Notes: generated by a model from the sequence alone, not told the origin. A stretch of DNA of 8,749 nt from Thermomonas sp. (GCA_024711415.1 JANJSW010000349.1:1-8749), one strand, 5' to 3'; counted from the stretch's first letter, positions 1 through 4,991 are shown. Program-made: numbers and translations.

Positions 1-104
1 CCGGCCTTGGAGTCGCGGCGGGTGCGCACCCAGCCGCGCACGGATACCTGGCCGCCTTCCGGCACCTTCCCGGCCAGCGCGTGGGCCACGGAGATCGTCG
101 TCAT
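1..104 (-). CDS. asnS: Asparaginyl-tRNA synthetase, N-terminal fragment
   Basis: Class II aminoacyl-tRNA synthetase that charges tRNA-Asn with asparagine in the cytoplasm. Only the first 34 codons lie in the window; the gene runs off the left edge. The visible protein starts [12 protein letters not shown] and continues through [14 protein letters not shown] (about residues 22-35), which matches the start of the anticodon-binding OB-fold of bacterial AsnRS; E. coli AsnRS has the same [14 protein letters not shown] run. The start is ATG at 104-102. An AGGA Shine-Dalgarno core lies about eight bases upstream on the minus strand. The gene diverges from iscA across an 80-bp gap. The family call rests on one short but highly characteristic stretch; other OB-fold synthetases such as AspRS and LysRS are less similar there. 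Confidence 0.88.
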   Translation of the reverse strand, partial: MTTISVAHALAGKVPEGGQVSVRGWVRTRRDSKA

Positions 105-150
105 CTTGAAATCCTGCGTCGCAAGCATGAAATAGAGCCGGGAGTTTACC

Positions 151-164
151 GGAGCAACCGCTCC
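151..164. repeat. Short inverted repeat between asnS and iscA
   Basis: GGAGC (151-155) and GCTCC (160-164) form a perfect 5-bp dyad around AACC. It lies in the divergent asnS/iscA gap, roughly 20 to 35 bases upstream of the inferred iscA transcription start, where an operator could overlap the promoter. It does not resemble either class of IscR site. The short stem could be chance in GC-rich DNA. Confidence 0.35.
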
Positions 165-172
165 CCTTGGAT

Positions 173-178
173 TAGAAT
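173..178 (+). promoter_or_regulatory. -10 element of iscA, probable leaderless transcript
   Basis: TAGAAT matches five of six bases of the -10 consensus TATAAT and ends six bases before the iscA ATG at 185, so transcription would start at or beside the A of the start codon. No Shine-Dalgarno sequence is present in the 20 bases before the ATG. A clear -35 hexamer at the right distance is lacking; the nearest candidate, TTTACC at 145-150, is too far (22-bp spacer). Leaderless mRNAs are known in Xanthomonas. The start site itself is inferred. Confidence 0.5.
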
Positions 179-184
179 CGACAC

Positions 185-526
185 ATGGCCATCCTGCTCA
201 CCGACACCGCCCGCGACCGCATCCGCGGTTATCTCGATGCCGACCCCAACGCCCTGGGCCTGCGCTTCGGCGTGTCCCGCAGCGGCTGTTCGGGCTGGGG
301 CTACAAGGTGGACATGGCGCGCGAGCAGGGCGCGGACGACGTGGTGTTCGACGCCGACGGCGTGCGCATCTTCGTCGATGCCGCCAGCCTGCCGCAGGTC
401 GACGGCACCCGCATCGACTTCGTGAAGCAGGGGCTGAACGAACAGTTCACCTTCGACAACCCCAACGTCACCGGCGGCTGCGGCTGCGGTTCCAGCTTCA
501 CCACCGGGCCGCTGCCGCTGGCCTGA
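185..526 (+). CDS. iscA: Iron-sulfur cluster assembly protein, IscA/HesB family
   Basis: A-type Fe-S carrier that receives iron or Fe-S clusters and passes them to apo-proteins in the cytosol. The 113-residue protein is a single HesB/IscA domain. The three cluster-binding cysteines are C35 (in SGCSG), C99 and C101 (in GGCGCGSSF), the same numbers as in E. coli IscA. The [13 protein letters not shown] stretch before the CxC motif is also IscA-like. ErpA has GGGCSGFQYGF around the first cysteine, whereas this protein has SGCSGWGYK, so IscA or SufA-like is favoured over ErpA. The gene stands alone, with no isc or suf genes beside it, and diverges from asnS. The start at 185 gives the full family N terminus (MAILLTDTA) but has no Shine-Dalgarno sequence, which fits a leaderless message. 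The exact paralogue assignment is the main uncertainty. Confidence 0.9.
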   Translation: MAILLTDTARDRIRGYLDADPNALGLRFGVSRSGCSGWGYKVDMAREQGADDVVFDADGVRIFVDAASLPQVDGTRIDFVKQGLNEQFTFDNPNVTGGCGCGSSFTTGPLPLA

Positions 527-527
527 T

Positions 528-556
528 TTGCGCATAAGCCCTTGATTGGCCATAAT
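528..556 (+). promoter_or_regulatory. Promoter of the rpsF-rpsR-rplI operon
   Basis: TTGCGC (528-533) and CATAAT (551-556) are separated by exactly 17 bases, and CATAAT differs from the consensus -10 at one base. The element starts two bases after the iscA stop codon. Transcription would begin near 563, leaving a leader of about 109 nt before rpsF. Inferred from sequence only. Confidence 0.65.
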
Positions 557-562
557 GGCCGG

Positions 563-664
563 CTCCCGCCCGCGGGAGTTCTTGCCCGAACGCGCCTGTC
601 CATGTCACCGGCAGGTGGCCGAGGGCTGCCCGGCCGGCCTCGCGCCAGCCGCCATCCACAAGGA
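563..664 (+). promoter_or_regulatory. Structured rpsF leader, candidate S6:S18-binding element
   Basis: The leader opens with a perfect 6-bp hairpin, CTCCCG (563-568) with CGGGAG (573-578) around CCCG. It then carries a CACCG box at 606-610 directly before a hairpin in which GGCAG (610-614... ending at CTGCC 626-630) closes an 11-nt loop. A further stem pairs CGAGG (620-624) with CCTCG (638-642). Many bacteria have an rpsF leader motif in which a conserved CCG, presented in a bulge between a stem and a hairpin, binds the S6:S18 complex and mimics its 16S rRNA site. The CACCG box, its hairpin and its position fit. An alternative pairing exists: CGCCTG (593-598) with CAGGTG (612-617), which puts CACCG in the loop. 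I could not find a convincing outer stem, so the assignment is tentative. Confidence 0.45.
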
Positions 665-671
665 AACCACC

Positions 672-1085
672 ATGCGTCACTATGAAATCGTGTTCCTGGT
701 CCATCCGGACCAGAGCGAGCAGGTCCCGGCGATGATCGAGCGCTACAAGGGCGCCATCGAGGCCGGCAACGGCAAGATCCACCGTCTGGAAGACTGGGGC
801 CGCCGCCAGCTGGCCTACCCGATCCAGAACCTGGTGAAGGCGCACTACGTGCTGCTGAACATCGAGGCCGAGCAGTCCGTGCTGGACGAGCTGGTCGACA
901 CCTTCCGCTTCAACGACGCGATCCTGCGCCACCTGGTCATGCGTCGCGACGACGCGGTGACCGAGCAGTCCCTGATCATGAAGAACAAGGACGAGAAGGG
1001 CGACAAGCCCGAGCGTCGCCGCCGCGACGACGAGAGCGACAGTGCCGTGGGCACTGGCGACAACGAAAACGCCGAAGCCGCCTGA
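672..1085 (+). CDS. rpsF: 30S ribosomal protein S6
   Basis: Small-subunit protein that binds the central domain of 16S rRNA as a heterodimer with S18. The 137-residue protein begins [17 protein letters not shown], carries the S6 core motif [12 protein letters not shown] and a beta strand HYVLLNIEA, and ends the folded part near [17 protein letters not shown] charged, low-complexity tail of about 30 residues follows ([18 protein letters not shown] and on), ending NENAEAA. E. coli S6 ends in glutamates that RimK extends; this tail does not end in Glu. The start at 672 is chosen over in-frame upstream codons because AAGGA (660-664) lies seven bases before it and because family homology starts there. 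It is the first gene of the operon, 11 nt before rpsR, with no priB between them as in enteric bacteria. Confidence 0.97.
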   Translation: MRHYEIVFLVHPDQSEQVPAMIERYKGAIEAGNGKIHRLEDWGRRQLAYPIQNLVKAHYVLLNIEAEQSVLDELVDTFRFNDAILRHLVMRRDDAVTEQSLIMKNKDEKGDKPERRRRDDESDSAVGTGDNENAEAA

Positions 1086-1096
1086 GGATCACGCCC

Positions 1097-1327
1097 ATGT
1101 CCAAGTTCTTCCGTCGCCGCAAGTTCTGCAAGTTCACCGCCGAGGGCGTGACCGAGATCGATTACAAGGATCTCAACACCCTGCGCCAGTACCTGACCGA
1201 GACCGGCAAGATCGTGCCGAGCCGCATCACCGGTACCAAGTCCAAGTACCAGCGCCAGCTGCAGAACGCCGTCAAGCGCGCTCGCTTCCTGGCCCTGATC
1301 CCGTACACGGACAACCACAACGTCTGA
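1097..1327 (+). CDS. rpsR: 30S ribosomal protein S18
   Basis: Small-subunit protein that pairs with S6 on the 16S rRNA platform. The 76 residues align along almost their whole length with E. coli S18: [18 protein letters not shown], then [13 protein letters not shown], then [18 protein letters not shown] and the end [13 protein letters not shown]. Size and basic N terminus are standard. The start codon is preceded by GAGGA (1084-1088), which overlaps the rpsF stop codon, so rpsF and rpsR are probably translationally linked. The single cysteine (C11, in RKFCKF) is conserved in many S18 proteins. No oddities in the gene itself; the unusual part is the 195-nt structured gap that follows. Confidence 0.98.
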   Translation: MSKFFRRRKFCKFTAEGVTEIDYKDLNTLRQYLTETGKIVPSRITGTKSKYQRQLQNAVKRARFLALIPYTDNHNV

Positions 1328-1365
1328 CGCTTCGCCTGCTCGGCGTGGCGTTGTCGCCGGTCGGA

Positions 1366-1407
1366 CGCGCGCATCCTCATTGACGTCAGTCAACTGCGGT
1401 GCGCGCG
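1366..1407 (+). other. Two-tier stem-loop in the rpsR-rplI gap
   Basis: CGCGCGCA (1366-1373) pairs perfectly with TGCGCGCG (1400-1407), extended inward by T-G and C-G pairs. A second perfect 5-bp stem, TTGAC (1380-1384) with GTCAA (1389-1393), caps it with a GTCA tetraloop. The two stems are separated by a symmetric 4x4 internal loop. No T-run follows, so it is not an obvious intrinsic terminator. It sits within the transcript between two ribosomal genes and could act as a processing, stability or regulatory element; the function is unknown. Confidence 0.6.
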
Positions 1408-1482
1408 CCCTCCCGCTCCTAGCCACACCTTCGCAGGCTGTGCGTCAGTCGACCAAACCCGTCCATTCGGACAGCCACCGTT

Positions 1483-1515
1483 GCGGCGCCTAGCGCGCCG
1501 CTAACGAATACGGAG
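1483..1515 (+). promoter_or_regulatory. Hairpin and ribosome binding site before rplI
   Basis: GCGGCGC (1483-1489) pairs perfectly with GCGCCGC (1495-1501) around a 5-nt loop CTAGC. Eleven bases later GGAG (1512-1515) is the rplI Shine-Dalgarno core, seven bases before the ATG at 1523. The stem lies just outside the expected ribosome footprint, so it could modulate rplI translation or protect a processed 5' end. Structure is seen; role is inferred. Confidence 0.55.
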
Positions 1516-1522
1516 CAACACC

Positions 1523-1978
1523 ATGCAACTGATCCTCCTGCAGAAGGTCACCAACCTCGGCAACCTCGGCGACAAGGTCGACGTGAAGCCGGGCTACGGC
1601 CGCAACTACCTGGTGCCGCAGGGCAAGGCCGTGCCGGCCACCGCCGCCAACCTGGCCGAGTTCGAAGCCAAGCGCGCCGAGTACGAAGCCAAGGCCCAGG
1701 CCACCCTCGACGCCGCTTCCGCGCGCCAGGCCAAGCTGGCCGATGCCAGCGTGACCGTGGCCGCCAACGCGTCCACCGAAGGCAAGCTGTTCGGTTCGGT
1801 CGGCCCGCGCGAAATCGCCGAGGCCCTGACCAAGCAGCTGGGCGTGGAAGTGAACAAGTCGGAAGTGGTGATGGGCGAAGGCCCGCTGCGCCACACCGGC
1901 GAGTTCGAGGTGCTGGTGCACCTGCACGCCGACATCGACACCACCGTCAAGGTGGTGGTGGTGCCGGAAGCCGCCTGA
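1523..1978 (+). CDS. rplI: 50S ribosomal protein L9
   Basis: Large-subunit protein that binds 23S rRNA at the base of the L1 stalk and influences frame maintenance. The 151-residue protein (E. coli 149) shows the N-terminal rRNA-binding domain [17 protein letters not shown] with [16 protein letters not shown] (about residues 22-37). A long connecting helix rich in Ala, Glu and Lys follows (about 42-75). The C-terminal domain carries [16 protein letters not shown] and ends in [10 protein letters not shown]. The start is supported by GGAG at 1512-1515 and family alignment. It is the last gene of the rpsF-rpsR-rplI operon and is followed 26 nt later by an intrinsic terminator. The distance to rpsR is long for this operon, which makes partly separate expression possible. 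Confidence 0.97.
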   Translation: MQLILLQKVTNLGNLGDKVDVKPGYGRNYLVPQGKAVPATAANLAEFEAKRAEYEAKAQATLDAASARQAKLADASVTVAANASTEGKLFGSVGPREIAEALTKQLGVEVNKSEVVMGEGPLRHTGEFEVLVHLHADIDTTVKVVVVPEAA

Positions 1979-2004
1979 GTCTCCAGCGTCATTGCAGTAT
2001 CCGG

Positions 2005-2036
2005 ACGGGCACCCCAGGGTGCCCGTTCTGCTTTTT
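2005..2036 (+). terminator. Intrinsic terminator after rplI
   Basis: ACGGGCACC (2005-2013) pairs with GGTGCCCGT (2018-2026) around a 4-nt loop CCAG, and the stem is followed by TCTGCTTTTT. It lies 27 nt after the rplI stop and ends the ribosomal operon. Confidence 0.88.
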
Positions 2037-2052
2037 GCGGGATGCCTCAGTT

Positions 2053-2072
2053 GTGTTCGGCGGTGTTCGGCG
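2053..2072 (+). repeat. Tandem 10-bp repeat at the left edge of the palindrome
   Basis: GTGTTCGGCG occurs twice in direct tandem (2053-2062 and 2063-2072). The second copy is the outer end of the left arm of the large inverted repeat. The first copy is an extra duplicate outside the arm and can pair equally well with the right arm, extended one base outward (T2052 with A2183). This may mark slippage or an insertion boundary. Confidence 0.7.
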
Positions 2073-2182
2073 GTGGGGCCGGGGTGACCGCGGGACAATC
2101 GGCGACATGGATGTCGCCGATTAGCCTACATGGATGTACTTGCGGCGTGTCCCGCGGTCACCCCGGCCCTGCCGCCGAACAC
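2063..2182. repeat. Nested inverted-repeat element with 35-bp arms
   Basis: The left arm (2063-2097) and right arm (2148-2182) are reverse complements at 33 of 35 positions; the only mismatches are two adjacent bases (2074-2075). The 50-bp centre holds a second, perfect palindrome (2098-2121, 11-bp arms around GG) and a third (2127-2138, TACAT-GG-ATGTA). The decamer ACATGGATGT is thus present twice (2105-2114 and 2128-2137). No open reading frame with coding character spans it and no clear target-site duplication flanks it. It sits between the rplI terminator and the dnaB regulatory region. Such a dyad would form a very stable RNA hairpin or a DNA cruciform. It resembles a dispersed palindromic repeat (REP-like or MITE-like), but identity with a known family cannot be tested here. 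Confidence 0.85.
2098..2138. repeat. Paired ACATGGATGT palindromes inside the element
   Basis: ATCGGCGACAT (2098-2108) and ATGTCGCCGAT (2111-2121) form a perfect 11-bp dyad around GG. TACAT (2127-2131) and ATGTA (2134-2138) form a 5-bp dyad, also around GG. Both share the core ACATGGATGT, spaced 23 bp start to start, about two helical turns apart, so on DNA they would face the same side. They could be two small hairpins in the loop of the large stem, or a paired protein-binding site. Confidence 0.65.
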
Positions 2183-2225
2183 ATGCGGTAATCGACATGG
2201 TCGCAATCCGTGAGATGCCCACCGG

Positions 2226-2246
2226 TTATCCACAGGGTTATCTGCA
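2226..2246 (+). promoter_or_regulatory. DnaA box plus degenerate second box upstream of dnaB
   Basis: TTATCCACA (2226-2234) is a perfect match to the DnaA box consensus TTATNCACA. A second nonamer, TTATCTGCA (2238-2246), lies in the same orientation three bases downstream and deviates at two positions. The pair is about 105 bp before the dnaB start and some 45 bp before the inferred transcription start, a position that suits regulation of dnaB by DnaA. The cluster is too small for an origin. The match is seen; the regulation is inferred. Confidence 0.6.
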
Positions 2247-2267
2247 ACGCTCGCCGCTAGCGCCGAC

Positions 2268-2273
2268 TACGAT
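2268..2273 (+). promoter_or_regulatory. Possible -10 element of dnaB
   Basis: TACGAT matches the -10 consensus at four of six bases and is the best candidate in the AT-poor region before dnaB. No good -35 hexamer lies 16 to 18 bases upstream, which would be compatible with an activator-assisted promoter. Weakly supported. Confidence 0.35.
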
Positions 2274-2299
2274 GATCGTTTCCACCGCACAACAACGAC

Positions 2300-2328
2300 C
2301 GGCCCGCCATGACGGGCCGACAGGGGAG
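2300..2328 (+). promoter_or_regulatory. dnaB leader hairpin and Shine-Dalgarno sequence
   Basis: CGGCCCG (2300-2306) pairs perfectly with CGGGCCG (2313-2319) around CCATGA. GGGGAG (2323-2328) follows and is the likely ribosome binding site, 11 nt before the ATG at 2340, a slightly long spacing. The hairpin directly abuts the binding site and could tune dnaB translation. There is no T-run after it, so it is not a terminator. Confidence 0.5.
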
Positions 2329-2339
2329 TCACGCAGCCG

Positions 2340-3752
2340 ATGAGCGCAAGGTCGGGGATCCGTTCCGATGCCAGCTTCCAGACCCGCAACGAGCACCGGG
2401 TCGAGCAGCTGCGCGTGCCGCCGCAGTCGATCGAGGCCGAGCAGGCGGTGCTGGGCGGGCTGATGCTGGACCCGAACGCGTTCGACCGCGTGGCCGACCA
2501 GCTGGTGGAGGAGGATTTCTACCGGCGCGACCACCAGCTGATCTACCGCGCGGTGCGCGAACTGGTGGAGAAGAACCGCCCTTGCGACGCGGTGACGGTG
2601 GGCGAGTGGTTCGATTCGCAGGGGCTTGGCGAGCAGGTGGCCGGCGGCGCCTACCTGGTCGAGCTGGCCGCCAGCACCCCCAGCGCGGCCAATATCAAGG
2701 CCTATGCGGAAATCGTCCGCGACAAGGCGGTGCAGCGCCGGCTGATCGACGTCGGTACCACCATCGTCAATGACGGCTTCCAGCCCGAAGGCCGCGACTC
2801 CGGTGAGCTGCTGGCGCAGGCCGAATCGGCGGTGTTCGCGATTGCCGAAGGCCATTCGCGCGGCAAGCAGGACTTCACGCCGGTGCGGCGCGCGCTGGCC
2901 GAGGCGTTCGAGATCCTGCAGAAGCGCGCCGAGAACGGCGGCGGCATCACCGGCCTGCCGACCGGCTATTCCGAGTTCGACCAGATGACCGCCGGCCTGC
3001 AGCCCACCGACCTGATCGTGCTGGCCGCGCGCCCGGCGATGGGCAAGACCACCTTCGCCCTCAACATCGCCGAATACGGCGCGCTGAAGTCGAAGAAGGC
3101 GGTGGCGGTGTTCTCGATGGAAATGTCCGCCGGGCAGCTGGCGATGCGCCTGATCTCGTCGCTCGGCCGGGTCAATGCGCAGCGGCTGAAGGTGGGCGAC
3201 CTGGAGGACGAGGACTGGAGCCGCGTCACCGGCGCCATCGCCCAGCTCAGCGGCATCAAGATCTTCATCGACGATACCCCCGGCCTGTCGCCGGAGGTGC
3301 TGCGCGCCAAGGCGCGCCGGCTCAAGCGCGAGCACGACCTGGGCCTGATCGTGATCGACTACCTGCAGCTGATGCAGGTGCCCGGCAACAGCGAGAACCG
3401 CGCCACCGAGATCTCCGAGATCAGCCGCTCGCTGAAGGGCCTGGCGAAGGAGCTGAACGTGCCGGTGATCGCGTTGTCGCAGCTCAACCGCTCGCTGGAA
3501 TCGCGCACCGACAAGCGCCCGGTGATGGCCGACCTGCGCGAGTCCGGCGCGATCGAGCAGGACGCGGACATGATCGTGTTCATCTACCGCGACGAGTACT
3601 ACAACAAGGAAAACTCGCCGGACAAGGGCCTGGCCGAGATCATCATCGGCAAGCACCGAAACGGCAGCACCGGCAGCTTCAAGCTGAAGTTCTTCGGCGA
3701 GTACACGCGCTTCGACAACCTCGCGCACGATTCCGTCGGCAGCTTTGAATGA
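2340..3752 (+). CDS. dnaB: Replicative DNA helicase DnaB
   Basis: Hexameric 5'-3' helicase that unwinds DNA at the replication fork and recruits primase. The 470 residues (E. coli 471) show the N-terminal DnaB domain from about residue 22 (LRVPPQSIEAEQAVLGGLMLD) to about 125, a linker, and the RecA-like ATPase from about 195. The Walker A motif is ARPAMGKTT with the nucleotide-binding lysine at K236. The Walker B motif is LIVIDYLQLM with D340. The EISRSLKGLAKELNVPVIALSQLNR block and DLRESGAIEQDADMI are characteristic. The arginine finger is R440 in IIGKHRNG. Full length without extra blocks means no intein, although DnaB is a common intein host. The start is chosen from the MSAR start typical of the family in Xanthomonadaceae and from GGGGAG upstream. 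It lies between rplI and alr, a widespread gammaproteobacterial order. Confidence 0.97.
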   Translation: MSARSGIRSDASFQTRNEHRVEQLRVPPQSIEAEQAVLGGLMLDPNAFDRVADQLVEEDFYRRDHQLIYRAVRELVEKNRPCDAVTVGEWFDSQGLGEQVAGGAYLVELAASTPSAANIKAYAEIVRDKAVQRRLIDVGTTIVNDGFQPEGRDSGELLAQAESAVFAIAEGHSRGKQDFTPVRRALAEAFEILQKRAENGGGITGLPTGYSEFDQMTAGLQPTDLIVLAARPAMGKTTFALNIAEYGALKSKKAVAVFSMEMSAGQLAMRLISSLGRVNAQRLKVGDLEDEDWSRVTGAIAQLSGIKIFIDDTPGLSPEVLRAKARRLKREHDLGLIVIDYLQLMQVPGNSENRATEISEISRSLKGLAKELNVPVIALSQLNRSLESRTDKRPVMADLRESGAIEQDADMIVFIYRDEYYNKENSPDKGLAEIIIGKHRNGSTGSFKLKFFGEYTRFDNLAHDSVGSFE

Positions 3753-3794
3753 CGGCATGCCGAAGGTTGGCTAGGCAGCCGCGACACCGCGTGT

Positions 3795-3800
3795 TCGAAT
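3795..3800 (+). promoter_or_regulatory. Possible -10 element of alr, near-leaderless start
   Basis: TCGAAT ends eight bases before the alr ATG at 3809, so transcription from it would start within about two bases of the start codon. No Shine-Dalgarno sequence lies upstream of this ATG. A -35 is not evident at the right distance. Alternatively alr is read from dnaB transcripts across the 56-nt gap, where no terminator is visible. Confidence 0.3.
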
Positions 3801-3808
3801 AGCGCCCC

Positions 3809-4951
3809 ATGAGCGAACTGATGAGCCAGCGGCCGACCCGGATCGTGGTCGACCTGGACGTGCTGGGCGGCAACCTGCGCGCGATCCGCGCCAGGGTCGG
3901 CGTGCCGGTGATGGCGATCGTCAAGGCCAATGCCTATGGCCACGGACTGGTGCCGGTGGCGCACCACCTGCAGGCGCAGGGCGTGGAGCAGCTGGGCGTG
4001 GCCTTCGTCGAAGAGGGCATGGCGCTGCGCCGGGCCGGTATCACCGTGCCGATCCTGGTACTGGGCGGCATCCTCGGCCGCCAGGTCGGGCAGCTGATCC
4101 AGCACGACCTGGAAATCACCGTGTCCTCGCTGGACAAGCTGCGCAAGGTCGAGGCCGCCGCCGAGCGCCTGGGCCGCAAGGCGGTGATCCACCTGAAGAT
4201 CGACACCGGGATGGAACGCATCGGCGTGCACAGCTATTCGTGCGGGCCGATGATCGAAGCAGCGGTGGCGTCGACGTGGTGCACGGTCAAGGGCGTGTAT
4301 TCGCACCTGGCCTGCGCCGACGATCCCACGTCGGCAATGACCGCGCTGCAGCTGGAGCGTTTCCTCGAAGCCTGCGCGCATTTCGAACGCATCGGCGCGC
4401 CGATGCCGATCCGCCATCTCGCCAATTCCGGTGGCGTACTGCATTACCCGGAGACCTGGCTGGACATGGTGCGGCCGGGGATCATGCTCTACGGCGTGTT
4501 GCCCGACCCCGACGCGCACCGCACGGTGGACGTGAAGCCTGCGCTGTCGCTGATCTCGCAGGTGGTCTATTTCAAGACCGTGCTGGCCGGGCACCCGGTC
4601 GGCTATGGCGCCACCTGGGCGCCGCCGCGCGATACCCACATCGTGACCGTGCCGATCGGCTATGGCGACGGCTACCCGCGCGCGCTGTCCAACTGCGGCG
4701 AAGTGCTGATCCGTGGCCAGCGGCGGCCGATCGTGGGCCGCCTGTGCATGGACCAGTTCATGGTCGACCTCGGCCCCGACGGCACCGCCTACGTCGAGGA
4801 CGACGTGGTGCTGATCGGCACCCAGGGCGATGAAACGATCAGCGTCGAGGACGTGGCCGGGCGTGCCGGCACCATCGGTTACGAGATCCTCACCCGCCTC
4901 AACGAACGCGTGCCGCGCGAATACGTGGGCGGGCCGGCCGCGGCCGCCTGA
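3809..4951 (+). CDS. alr: Alanine racemase
   Basis: PLP-dependent enzyme that interconverts L- and D-alanine in the cytoplasm and supplies D-Ala for peptidoglycan. The 380 residues have the family length. The N-terminal TIM barrel carries the PLP lysine K39 in VKANAYGHG. The C-terminal beta domain carries the catalytic tyrosine Y266 in VGYGATW. GYGDGYPR, the GRLCMDQFMVD block (M314 near the active site) and the IDTGMERIG stretch are also diagnostic. The ATG at 3809 is the first after an in-frame stop at 3800. A second in-frame ATG at 3821 (MSQRPTRIVVDLD) is an alternative start. Neither has a Shine-Dalgarno sequence. It follows dnaB by 56 nt, as in many gammaproteobacteria. The position beside dnaB argues for biosynthetic Alr rather than catabolic DadX, which is usually next to dadA. 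Confidence 0.96.
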   Translation: MSELMSQRPTRIVVDLDVLGGNLRAIRARVGVPVMAIVKANAYGHGLVPVAHHLQAQGVEQLGVAFVEEGMALRRAGITVPILVLGGILGRQVGQLIQHDLEITVSSLDKLRKVEAAAERLGRKAVIHLKIDTGMERIGVHSYSCGPMIEAAVASTWCTVKGVYSHLACADDPTSAMTALQLERFLEACAHFERIGAPMPIRHLANSGGVLHYPETWLDMVRPGIMLYGVLPDPDAHRTVDVKPALSLISQVVYFKTVLAGHPVGYGATWAPPRDTHIVTVPIGYGDGYPRALSNCGEVLIRGQRRPIVGRLCMDQFMVDLGPDGTAYVEDDVVLIGTQGDETISVEDVAGRAGTIGYEILTRLNERVPREYVGGPAAAA

Positions 4952-4991
4952 GCCGGCGCTGGATAGTCCCGCATCGGCGGACGCGCTCGCG

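Noticed and set aside
105..184. Minus-strand asnS promoter TTGCTC-17-TATTTC
   Set aside because: Spacing is right, but both hexamers match only three of six consensus bases, which is too weak to annotate.
546..671. 42-codon in-frame extension upstream of rpsF
   Set aside because: It overlaps the promoter -10 and leader hairpins, and S6 homology begins exactly at 672 behind a Shine-Dalgarno sequence.
1380..1385. TTGACG as a -35 element for an internal rplI promoter
   Set aside because: No AT-containing -10 lies 16 to 18 bases downstream, and the hexamer is the inner stem of the 1366-1407 stem-loop.
2226..2246. Replication origin
   Set aside because: Only one consensus DnaA box and one degenerate box are present, with no AT-rich unwinding region and no dnaA or dnaN nearby.
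2134..2343. Small plus-strand open frame in the rplI-dnaB gap
   Set aside because: It reads through the right arm of the palindrome, the DnaA box, the dnaB hairpin and the dnaB binding site, and its product has no coding character.
2340..3752. Intein in dnaB
   Set aside because: The 470-residue length and uninterrupted Walker A, Walker B and arginine-finger blocks leave no room for an intein.
2238..3758. Long minus-strand open frame of 506 codons opposite dnaB
   Set aside because: It is the antisense shadow of dnaB. In GC-rich DNA opposite frames stay open, and its translation is His/Gln/Arg/Ala-rich with no recognisable domain. dnaB on the other strand is unambiguous.
3753..3762. Palindrome CGGCATGCCG right after the dnaB stop, and a weak 6-bp stem around it, as a terminator
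   Set aside because: The stem pairing 3736-3741 with 3758-3763 has a 16-nt loop and no T-run follows, so it is unlikely to terminate transcription.
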